NCBI GenBank assembly: GCA_029834535.1
Contig: JAQMWT010000411.1
Span: forward strand, 1 to 29,890
Reading direction: 5' to 3'
From: Chrysophaeum taylorii
Lineage: Eukaryota > Sar > Pelagophyceae > Pelagomonadales > Pelagomonadaceae
DNA: 29,890 bases
Shown here: positions 1 through 7,519 of the stretch, piece after piece
How the letters are laid out: each line of letters opens with the position of its first letter
Position numbering within the stretch: the stretch's first letter is position 1
Position numbers and translations under genes: made by a program
Notes under the pieces: model-generated
Database searches by the model: none
What the model saw: only the letters and a program-made list of their open reading frames with translations
Told to the model about the DNA's origin: nothing

Positions 1-1041
1 AAGCTTGCCGGGAGCCTGTTTGAAGAGCGCGGTTACGCTGGGACAATCGAAGTGAGTTGGATGTTCGGGGTGTACCAGGAGAAGGCCGCGCTGAATTTTC
101 TCCGGGGCGACACCGAATCGGCGCCGTGGGACGAGACCGGACGACGAGCCGATTTGCGTGAACGACCTGCTCGAGAAGGACGCGTCGCGCGCGGGCGGAC
201 TGATGCGGCAAATGCTACGACGCCTCGAGGACCGCGCCAAGACCTGGACGGGCGACGTGCCGGACAACCTCGCGGGCATCGCATCGTCCCACGACCCTTT
301 GCTCGGCGCGGTCGGGTCGATTGGCTTTTCGCTCTTCGGCGTCGTGGGATGGAGCATTTCGATCTCGATCTCGGTTTACTCGTCGAGGCTGCGCAGATGG
401 CGCCAGCGCGTCGACAGGTCGTGGGCACTCGCGCACGACGCGCCGCGCTGGCGACCGCTTTTCGAGGCGATTAGCTCACCCGCTGGCCTCGTCTCCGGCG
501 CGGCCCGTCCTCGAGGCGATGACGACGGCGCGACGAACTCCGCGACGCCGTCGCCGGCGTCGCGCGCGTCCACCTCAGGGACGCCTGGCACCTCGCCGAC
601 GTCACCCGCGACGGATCTCTCGACTTCGAGGAATTTGTCCTGTTCCTCCACCTCATTTCCTGGGCGCGCGCGGCTCCTTCTCAGAACGGCCAGGGCATGG
701 CAGCTGGAAACAACAACAATAAGGCGCTCCCCCTCCCCCCTATCTCCCCGCCAACCTCGTCCCCCCCTGCGCGCAAAAATAAGCGCAACAGAAAAAAATA
801 CCGGGCGCCAGAAGGTTGCTCGACTCCGCCCCTACATCATCGCCTCCAAAACCCAAGGACCTCGCCGATGATGATGACGAGCCGACCGGGTCGCCTTCTC
901 TTCCCACAAGACCGCCCCCTCCGCACCTCGACACCCCCGGCGAGGGCCCTCCAGGGACGATCGCGGCATCGACCTCGCCGGCCATCATGGTACCAGGAGG
1001 AGACGCGCCGAGTGTGGAAGTTTGACATGGGCCTATTATAA
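1..1041 (+). pseudogene. EH-domain (EF-hand) protein, 3' part, frame-broken
   Basis: The clearest piece is frame 1 after the stop at 520-522: residues LRDAWHLADVTRDG followed by SLDFEEFVLFLHLI (about 571-660) fit the second half of an EH (Eps15 homology) domain, with an EF-hand loop D-x-T-x-D-G-x-L-D-x-x-E and the tryptophan of the IW-LaD core. The first half, with GLVSG, lies in frame 2 near 455-500, so the domain is split over frames. Upstream 1-140 (frame 1) and 158-330 (frame 2) also look coding. Downstream is a Pro-rich tail whose most convincing frame ends at 1023-1025. EH proteins bind NPF peptides in endocytosis. The gene starts outside the window. Several single-base shifts or small introns are needed; I infer a pseudogene or assembly indels. 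EH assignment fairly good, gene model weak. Confidence 0.45.
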
Positions 1042-1422
1042 CAGTCATCGTCGGCTCGAATAAAGAGGCGGTGAGACAGCTCGCGGACAGGTGTAGTTTC
1101 GTAGTTTGGGAATGTGCGTGGCTAAAGGCGTCAGAGACACAGGCACAAACTATCTTCTTCCGAGGCGAAATTGTGGTTCAGGAAGGGAAACCAAGAAAAC
1201 TAGATTTAGGCCCGTACGGAGGTACAAGCACTACGGAGATAATGGTACCTAGAGGGCGGACGTACCACCCCGGGGCCGAATCGGGGTCATCGCCGAGTTG
1301 CGGGGCACGCGAAGAGAGTAAGGGCCCCGCCCGCGGGGTGTACGCGTCTTGTCGCCGGGCGTATGTGCGACGGAATGTGACGCCCACCTGGATGGGCTGA
1401 CAACGTTTGTTTTTACGCCAAC
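1042..1422. other. Intergenic, no gene recognised
   Basis: GC-rich stretch with short open frames but no domain, repeat or RNA gene that I recognise. It separates the EH-domain relic from the MITE-like element. Confidence 0.4.
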
Positions 1423-1690
1423 TTAAGAGTAGGGTCGGATAAGAAAACGAGACTAGCCCGCGCCGCAACGACGGGTCCTACAACGCGTGGGCTTTTCCCT
1501 TTTTTGCGTGAGGGGACGAAAGGATGCCGACTTCACTATGGGGACTAGTTCCATCGCGACGATCTCGCGGCGTGGCGGCACGTACTCCTTGAGTACAAAT
1601 GAATATAGCTCAGCGATCCGTTGAGTATGTCTTGTACAAACTGAGACATAGTTAACGGCTCGTACGAACTTTCTTATCCGACCCTGTTAA
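1423..1690. mobile_element. MITE-like element with TTAA ends
   Basis: TTAA at 1423-1426 and TTAA at 1687-1690 bracket 268 bp. Just inside, the left end reads AGGGTCGGATAAGAAA (1430-1445) and the right end carries the inverse TTTCTTATCCGACCCT (1670-1685), a 16-bp perfect inverted repeat apart from the spacing to the TTAA. No coding capacity. TTAA duplication is typical of piggyBac-type and some other DNA elements; the TIR does not match a family I can name. Confidence 0.5.
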
Positions 1691-1696
1691 GAGGGG

Positions 1697-2028
1697 TGTG
1701 GCAGTAACGCCCATTTCCCCACTTGCCTGCCTGCCACCTGACTTACCCTGATTGTTGCCCTGGTATTGACCTTGCATTTATTGGGGGGGGGTGTCATCTC
1801 GACACCTTCACCTGCGCTTCCACTGGACCCAATGTACCGGGCATTTGTATTGCTTTCTTGCTGTCTTCTTGATATTACCCTCATTTGATTGTCCGATTTC
1901 GTGATGGCGTGAGGTATTACGCTGAGATCGGGCGTGTGGTGGTTTCACCCGCGGTTCGGGTTGGGAGAAAGGGTTGTTGAGGCCCCTGGTCCGGCCAGGA
2001 GGGGCGGGTATCTGAGAAAACCACTACA
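1697..2028 (+). repeat. 5' LTR of element 1
   Basis: 332 bp, begins TGTGGCAGTAACGCCC and ends GAAAACCACTACA, i.e. TG...CA termini. It matches 9952-10280 almost base for base, differing at about eight positions plus the length of a G run after TTGCATTT. It should contain promoter, R region and polyadenylation signals, but I cannot place them reliably. Confidence 0.95.
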
Positions 2029-2040
2029 GTGGTCTCAGAA
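2029..2040 (+). promoter_or_regulatory. Primer binding site (PBS)
   Basis: One base after the LTR comes TGGTCTCAGAA, starting with the TGG that pairs with a tRNA 3' CCA. It resembles the plant-type initiator-Met PBS TGGTATCAGAGC at 9 of 12 positions, but I cannot assign the primer tRNA. The same bases are also complementary to the LTR end just upstream (see findings). Confidence 0.7.
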
Positions 2041-2046
2041 ACGGGA

Positions 2047-2075
2047 ATCGATAGTCCAACTCCCGGACTATCGAT
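2047..2075 (+). promoter_or_regulatory. 11-bp perfect hairpin beside the PBS
   Basis: ATCGATAGTCC (2047-2057) and GGACTATCGAT (2065-2075) are exact reverse complements around a 7-nt AACTCCC loop. The place, just 3' of the PBS, is where retroelements often keep dimerisation or packaging hairpins; that role is inference. Confidence 0.6.
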
Positions 2076-2777
2076 CTCCTGTTTTTCGGCGGCGAGTCGG
2101 TTCGTAACGGTCGAGTGAGTGCGAAGCCGACGCATTTGTGGGTGAAGATCCAGAGGATCACGGGTACCGCCGCGGGGTTCATTTTACGTGATTCGGATCG
2201 AACGGGGAGCGGAGTCACTACGACTCATTTTGCATACTTTTGCATATCGCAATAAGTCCTAACCTAGCTCGCGCGAGGCAGACCACCTCCCTGACGGCGA
2301 GCGACAACACCGGGAAGTCCGTCCACGTCTGCGCAAGGTGCGACCAGCGCACCGGTACAGCGCGCAGTAGTCAGACGGCTGCCGGCAATTGTCGTCTGAC
2401 GAAAAGAATACAACAAGTGAGTTGTGAACGTCCGGAACAAACCTATTATCCGGGCAAATCGCGATCATGGCAGAGAGGCCAATGACAGAACGATCGCAGT
2501 GGTTTCGGGACGCACAGGGGCGTCTGCAACGATTCAGTGCAGGGACTCCATTTGCGTCTATTGGAAGAACACCGTTCAGTACGCCCTTTCAACGGCCGGA
2601 AGCCGAGGAAAGCGGCATCGGAAGAGAGGCAAGATCATCTGATAGCCTCGACAGCCCCCAAGCGTGGTCATCCTTCCGGATCCACGCGGCGGCGAAGGGG
2701 GAGCTACGGTTGCGCCAGACGCAACTTCAAGACAAGGTGAGCCGACGTTCCCGTACGCACGACCCTACGAACGTGCG
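2076..2777 (+). other. Long 5' leader of element 1
   Basis: About 700 bases from the PBS region to the first in-frame ATG of Gag, with no convincing gene. It holds a doubled TTTTGCATA near 2228-2246 and a hairpin at 2370-2400 whose loop recurs at 9566-9599. Short open frames here are not supported by any homology. Confidence 0.6.
2370..2400 (+). ncRNA. Conserved-loop leader hairpin, copy A
   Basis: GTCAGACG (2370-2377) pairs with CGTCTGAC (2393-2400), extended by a G-U and a C-G pair, around the loop TGCCGGCAATT. Copy B at 9566-9599 has nearly the same loop on a different but still paired stem, and both follow similar GCACCGGT...CGCGCA sequence. This suggests a selected RNA structure in the leader of this family. 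Confidence 0.5.
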
Positions 2778-5700
2778 ATGAATACTACGGAGTCATCTCG
2801 AGCGGAACCCGGACCGTTTACGGCGATGCGTGGACCAGAGGAGAGTGCACCTCCTAGGCCACCATCTGCGAATACGAGAGCGACAGATTTTCGCGTGGAT
2901 GTCGACCCCGAGGTTCTGCAGACCATCAACGAACGATTCGAGATGTACCAGTCGCAGATGGAGCAAGTCATACGTGAACTTGAGAACACCCGCCGCGACG
3001 CTCAACAACAACGCTCAGAAGTGGAGCGACAGCGGATCGACAACGATCGACTTCGGCGAATGATGGAGGAATCCATGCGGGCGCATGCTCGAGAGGCACG
3101 GCCAACCTCTCCGAATGCTACGCGTGTTACGCCCGACGACGATGATGACGCTGTATCGGCACTGACCGACGATCAGCCACCGCGAAGTCGACCGGAGCCT
3201 ACCCCGCACCATCATACTGACCCCGGTTCGGCGCGTCCTCGTGACGAAGAAGAGATACTTCGTGTCAAGAAGGGAGCTGCTGGTATGACACGTATCACAT
3301 TTTCGAATCTCACGGGGCAAATTACCAAGGACCGTGATGAGGTGGACGCGTGGTGGATGCAATTGCGGCGTATGATGGAAGGCAAGATTGATAAACCCTC
3401 AATAGCGATGAATGTGATTGGAGGCGAGTATCAACTCGCCCCTATGGAAGCTTATCGCAAGTGGGAAGTTGAACGGCCGCAGATGTGGAAACAATACAAG
3501 GATGGGACCATCACAATGAAAGAGTTGCGCCAGCATGATGAGGACTGTCTGGATGCTATGCAAGAGGCGACGAAGCTTCCTTGTCCACCTCGGGCTACGG
3601 TTGAGGAGCTTGAACGTGAATGGTTCAATTTACGGCAAGGGAATTTGTCATTGAATAAGTATATCGCGCGATGGGTGCAGAAATTCGGCCAGTGGAGAGC
3701 AATGTCAGGTCGCGATACTGATCCGGCTGCGTTCCGTTCGCACTTCATTGCTGGTCTCAATTCTGAGCGCTTGCGGACGAGCGTCGAACTTGCTCAGGCC
3801 TCACCGCATATGAAAGCATCTACTCTCACCCTCAACGATGTCATTCAATTGACCATCCAAATTTCCAAGATTCTGGAAGCCAACCCTACTGCCAACATCG
3901 AAGATGCGATTAAGAAGGAGAAAGGAAAGGAGCACGCACCACGGATGAGGAGAGAGCAGCAGCAGCAGAGGCAGCAGTTGCAGCCAGTCCAACGGGTTGG
4001 TTATGTTACTGACTCGGGAGTTGGAACCTGGCTACCACAGGGGATAGATAACCATACGCGTCAAGCAATTACGACGTGCCTCAGTTGCGGCCGGCATGGT
4101 AGTTTTCACCACGACAACGGTGTGTGTCCTGTGCCGGACAATCCCTCGAGGAAGAGGCGTGCTGCTCAGACGTTGACGGCTGCGGGTTTTCCAGCAACGC
4201 CAGAGGGACAGGAGCAATACCGACGGACGCTTTTAGCTGCAGCAGGACAGGCTTCAGTGACTCAGCTGGCGCCGCGCGTTGTGCAACAGCCGCAGGTGGT
4301 CTACACAGCAGCACAGGTGCCAGGTGCAGGTCAACAGCAGCTGGTTGCAGGCACTCAGCAGCGTTTGGTTGCAGGCTCTCAACAACAGGTGGTCCGAAGG
4401 CAGCCCGCAGTGCAGCGGACCGCTCAGACCTCGGTGCGCCTGGAGGATCTGACTACGGCTCTCAACACGATGAACTTGATTCGTCAGGCACAGCAGACGG
4501 CTCCGCCGGGTAGAGGGCGACAGTCTCAGAGAGCGAACCCTAGCCAGCACAATGATGGTGTCGCCGCTCAGTGGCTTGAAGTGCTTGGCGAAGATCAGGA
4601 TGACACTAAGCGAGCGGACTACTGCACTGTGCAGTATTCTGAGCTCATGGAGGGCAACGTGTATGACGATGACGAGGTTGGGGGCGATGATGATAGCTTC
4701 TCTGCAGAAGGCTATTCCCCTGGTGACCCCATGGAACCTCCTTCCTTTTTGGTCATCACTGAAGATGCATGGGTGGAGGAGCAGGAGCAAAGTACCGAAG
4801 TGACTGGAGTTGCATCTAGAGTTCTCTCGGAAGACGAAGATAATCGTGACGAATTGGGGTATACGATTGTTCGTGTGGGACAAGATACCTTGGTTGCCAT
4901 GGATATAGTGCCACCGAGGGACGACTGTGCCGAGCGTTATGTTGCTCACCCTTCCATCTCTTCGGATTTCGAGAATTTCTGCCCTCAGACTGCGTTGAAT
5001 ATCACTCAGGATCCCGACCATCGTGAAAATAAAGCCGTAAGGTACGATGGCACGAGATCCGCCTCTTTGACGTATGTGCCTGTGGCTATCTCTTCGCAAG
5101 ATGGTTCGAAATATTCCATCATCGCTGCCGGTTTGGATGGCATGGCTGATTTCCCCTACATCGATCACCGCTTGTATCGCAAACTTGATCGTGACGGCAA
5201 AATCATCTATCGTCAGCCACTCCCTACGATTCGTACTCTAAATGGGTCAGGAGGTTCGGGAGCTGCTATTCGAGAATGGGTCATCCTCCGGATCTCCTTG
5301 GTGCCGACGACATCCATGCTGCTCATGTTCTTCGTTGGTCAAACGAATGGGCAGTTACTATTAGGAGCACGAGAATTACGACTCTTGGGTACGATTTTGG
5401 ATTATGCGACAGAGAGAGCTATTTTTCGGCGTTCTGAAGTGACCATTGGAGTTCTCAAGAATCGGACTTCCGCCTCGCCACAAGACCAGCATGGAATTGT
5501 CCTTTACAATGATGCATTCGATGCGACTCCGCAGGTAGTGCAGATGTTCCCGACAGCTAAGCTTGCTGTGCAATACGGAAATATCCAAACTTGGACGCCA
5601 GTTGGTAAACCGTGGAGTTATGACAGTCTATTGCGTTCTATTCGTATCAGAGCGAATCACCATCACATTCCTCCCGGTGATCAGACTGCTGGAAAAGCTG

Positions 5701-6605
5701 AAGACCAACTTGAATGCCCTGCAGACGAGGAAGATATCATCCCTCATTTCGCGTACGTGACGAGTACTCGATTTCTTCTTCCAAGCCAACCGTACTTCTT
5801 GGAGATGGAGTGCGATGTGCCGCTGGAAAAGAGTCACGTATTCCGACCTTATCGGTCACTCCTCAAAGATCTCCGCCTTGTACCTGGTTCCTATTCATCG
5901 TATTGTGCCGATGAGCCCAACGAAGTTCATGTGGCTGTGGAGCACATTGGTGACGAACCCATTGGTATCGACCCCGAAGTCCCGGTGGCCGAAGGCGAGA
6001 TCATACCGCATGAAGGATGTGTCAACATGCAGCTAGAAGCCACTGATGACGTGTGTCATGCCACTCTTACGGCTGCTGTTGACGACGATGAAGTCGAGGA
6101 GGATGTCTTGAGTGACAGACCTCCTCCTCAGCCACCTCCAGATGAAGAAGTGAAAAAACACCAGAAATGGAGATGGAGGCGACTGTTAAGGAGCTGCTAT
6201 CTAAGCACGCCTCCTTGGTTTGGATACCCATCACCTACACCTTTGTCGTCGTCTATTTTGCTGGCGCTGGAGGATCAACGTTGGGTATCCGGCGATGCAA
6301 TGAGCTATATGGCAGTTCATTTCGCATTGTCCTGGCTTTGGATGCTTGTCCTCAAGCCCGAGCCACCTTTGAACTCAATTTTCCGAAGATTCCCTATGTT
6401 TTGCATGAGTTGGGGAAATCTCATCGTCGTACATACGACTTGGTGTTGTCGTATTTACACTCAGATTTTTGGAAGCACTCTTATTTTCACGCCAGTCCGC
6501 CGTGTATCTATGGATCGACTGCCAATTTGCACTACAGGGACGCACGCAAGGGCGCTACTATTACTTCTTGGGTCCTGCGTCATTTCCGCAACGCACCTTA
6601 TGTGA
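2778..6605 (+). CDS. gag-pro: Gag-Pro polyprotein of element 1
   Basis: First in-frame ATG is 2778; the open frame reaches back to 2664 but only through a GTG. Residues about 45-105 form a charged coiled coil. About 190-350 is a Ty3/gypsy-type Gag capsid region (W-x-x-L-R-R-M-M onward, with YIARWVQKFGQW). A Gln-rich stretch follows near 390, then a zinc-knuckle variant C-x2-C-x7-H-x4-C from residue 434, and a second Gln/Ala-rich linker. Acidic sequence leads to a retropepsin-like domain around 780-880 with a flap-like NGSGGSG and LLLGARELRLLG. The expected D-S/T-G active site reads D-G-M (D787, bases 5136-5138), so protease activity is doubtful. Reading past A6 at 6153-6158 (about residue 1125) looks non-coding in this frame; sense continues in the -1 frame as the methyltransferase. 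The last 150 residues of this ORF are therefore probably not real protein. Confidence 0.85.
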   Translation: MNTTESSRAEPGPFTAMRGPEESAPPRPPSANTRATDFRVDVDPEVLQTINERFEMYQSQMEQVIRELENTRRDAQQQRSEVERQRIDNDRLRRMMEESMRAHAREARPTSPNATRVTPDDDDDAVSALTDDQPPRSRPEPTPHHHTDPGSARPRDEEEILRVKKGAAGMTRITFSNLTGQITKDRDEVDAWWMQLRRMMEGKIDKPSIAMNVIGGEYQLAPMEAYRKWEVERPQMWKQYKDGTITMKELRQHDEDCLDAMQEATKLPCPPRATVEELEREWFNLRQGNLSLNKYIARWVQKFGQWRAMSGRDTDPAAFRSHFIAGLNSERLRTSVELAQASPHMKASTLTLNDVIQLTIQISKILEANPTANIEDAIKKEKGKEHAPRMRREQQQQRQQLQPVQRVGYVTDSGVGTWLPQGIDNHTRQAITTCLSCGRHGSFHHDNGVCPVPDNPSRKRRAAQTLTAAGFPATPEGQEQYRRTLLAAAGQASVTQLAPRVVQQPQVVYTAAQVPGAGQQQLVAGTQQRLVAGSQQQVVRRQPAVQRTAQTSVRLEDLTTALNTMNLIRQAQQTAPPGRGRQSQRANPSQHNDGVAAQWLEVLGEDQDDTKRADYCTVQYSELMEGNVYDDDEVGGDDDSFSAEGYSPGDPMEPPSFLVITEDAWVEEQEQSTEVTGVASRVLSEDEDNRDELGYTIVRVGQDTLVAMDIVPPRDDCAERYVAHPSISSDFENFCPQTALNITQDPDHRENKAVRYDGTRSASLTYVPVAISSQDGSKYSIIAAGLDGMADFPYIDHRLYRKLDRDGKIIYRQPLPTIRTLNGSGGSGAAIREWVILRISLVPTTSMLLMFFVGQTNGQLLLGARELRLLGTILDYATERAIFRRSEVTIGVLKNRTSASPQDQHGIVLYNDAFDATPQVVQMFPTAKLAVQYGNIQTWTPVGKPWSYDSLLRSIRIRANHHHIPPGDQTAGKAEDQLECPADEEDIIPHFAYVTSTRFLLPSQPYFLEMECDVPLEKSHVFRPYRSLLKDLRLVPGSYSSYCADEPNEVHVAVEHIGDEPIGIDPEVPVAEGEIIPHEGCVNMQLEATDDVCHATLTAAVDDDEVEEDVLSDRPPPQPPPDEEVKKHQKWRWRRLLRSCYLSTPPWFGYPSPTPLSSSILLALEDQRWVSGDAMSYMAVHFALSWLWMLVLKPEPPLNSIFRRFPMFCMSWGNLIVVHTTWCCRIYTQIFGSTLIFTPVRRVSMDRLPICTTGTHARALLLLLGSCVISATHLM

Positions 6606-7519
6606 TTGGACGATGGACGCTCGAGCAGGAACCATCAGTGATCCCTTTTGTGCATCACCAATTTTATGTGCCGCGTATTGTTGATTTCTATAGTATCACG
6701 CCAGAGCTGCTGTGCTCGCGCACGCGCCTACTTGCTTGCAATGTTCGCTTGGAACTGCCGTTATTATCGCGTGTACCACCGAATTTACGGGACCGTTTTG
6801 GCCCAGCGTTGGGATTTACAGGTGGTCACCCGCTCATTATAGTGAACAGTTTCTCATCTACGCGCCCGGCTATCGGCCCTGCCTTCACGGTGACGCGCAA
6901 TAAGCTCCGCTTAGGACCTCATTTCTCGAACACCCGTCCACTCACGTTGCAGATGCACCAGGAAATTATGACCGTTCCTGCTACGTGGCAATGGGGTGCG
7001 ACAGTTTCCGAGACAGTAGCTATGAAGATGCTTGGCAGTATGGTGCCACCCGCGACTATGACGCGGATTGCGCTAGCAGTGCACAATTCGTTTGAACCTT
7101 CACTTCGAAATTTGGGTAAGTTGCGGAATATTGCGACGACTACGCTAGCCCAACCTGATCACCATATTCTACGGTTTTCACCTTTTGCTGTAGAGTCGCG
7201 CATTCCAACGCTCGACCCTGCCACTCGAAGTGTATCATGGATTGCGCCCGATGAACTCTATTCTCCTGCGAGTCCTGCACCATCAGCTGCTGCCACCACC
7301 ACCCCGCCACCACCTTCAGTTACATCGCCTGGGACGGCTTCATCTTTTGCAGGGGCACCGTCGCCACTGCTGTTATGCAGAGCAACCAAGTTGATAACCA
7401 GCCCTCCGCAACTGCTGAAGAAGAAGGCACCGCGAAAGAGCGACCAGCGTATTTCAATACGTACGACGTTCCGTGGGCGGACGCGCCTCACGACGAACAT
7501 GGTCAACCTTCACCGGTGA
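6146..7519 (+). CDS. C5-cytosine DNA methyltransferase embedded in the retrotransposon
   Basis: The product transfers methyl from SAM to C5 of cytosine in DNA. Counting from the ATG at 6167 (450 aa): motif I FAGAGGSTLG at 31-40; motif II-like LALDACPQA at 56-64; motif IV SPPCIYGSTAN at 110-120 with catalytic Cys113 in the PPC loop; motif VI region WTLEQEP, where ENV would be, at 150-156; motif VIII SRTR at 184-187; motif IX RPLTLQMHQEI from 257; motif X MLGSMVPP at 288-295. Only about 70 residues separate VIII and IX, so the target recognition domain is very small, and there are no extra regulatory domains, as in compact phage or bacterial enzymes. Deviations: ENV reads EQE, the Q of QxRxR is Cys, GN in motif X is GS. 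After about residue 365 the chain is Pro/Ser/Thr-rich and overlaps the RT frame. It can be made as a -1 extension of Gag-Pro or from ATG 6167. Family assignment is firm; activity is inference. Confidence 0.85.
   Translation, partial: RSEKTPEMEMEATVKELLSKHASLVWIPITYTFVVVYFAGAGGSTLGIRRCNELYGSSFRIVLALDACPQARATFELNFPKIPYVLHELGKSHRRTYDLVLSYLHSDFWKHSYFHASPPCIYGSTANLHYRDARKGATITSWVLRHFRNAPYVIGRWTLEQEPSVIPFVHHQFYVPRIVDFYSITPELLCSRTRLLACNVRLELPLLSRVPPNLRDRFGPALGFTGGHPLIIVNSFSSTRPAIGPAFTVTRNKLRLGPHFSNTRPLTLQMHQEIMTVPATWQWGATVSETVAMKMLGSMVPPATMTRIALAVHNSFEPSLRNLGKLRNIATTTLAQPDHHILRFSPFAVESRIPTLDPATRSVSWIAPDELYSPASPAPSAAATTTPPPPSVTSPGTASSFAGAPSPLLLCRATKLITSPPQLLKKKAPRKSDQRISIRTTFRGRTRLTTNMVNLHR
6153..6158 (+). 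promoter_or_regulatory. Candidate -1 frameshift or slippage site (A6)
   Basis: A run of six A read as AAA AAA in the Gag-Pro frame. The methyltransferase frame opens only after its stop at 6143-6145, so the shift must occur between 6146 and about 6170, and this is the only slippery tract there. The phase is not the canonical X-XXY-YYZ; a tandem-Lys slip or transcriptional slippage would fit. A 7-bp stem GGAGGCG (6175-6181) with CGCCTCC (6208-6214) lies downstream. Confidence 0.45.

Noticed and set aside
2330..2410. Known ribozyme (hammerhead, twister or HDV-like) in the leader
   Set aside because: GCCGGC-type words tempted me, but the required conserved cores and additional stems are not present.
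2664..2777. Upstream extension of the Gag frame
   Set aside because: Begins only at a GTG; the first ATG in frame is 2778 and the extension has no Gag-like feature.
4254..5168. 304-codon minus-strand ORF
   Set aside because: Antisense shadow of the Gag-Pro coding region, with no motif of its own.
6153..6159. AAAAAAC as a textbook -1 heptamer
   Set aside because: The sequence word is present, but in the Gag-Pro phase codons are AAA AAA CAC, not A AAA AAC, so the canonical mechanism does not apply as written.
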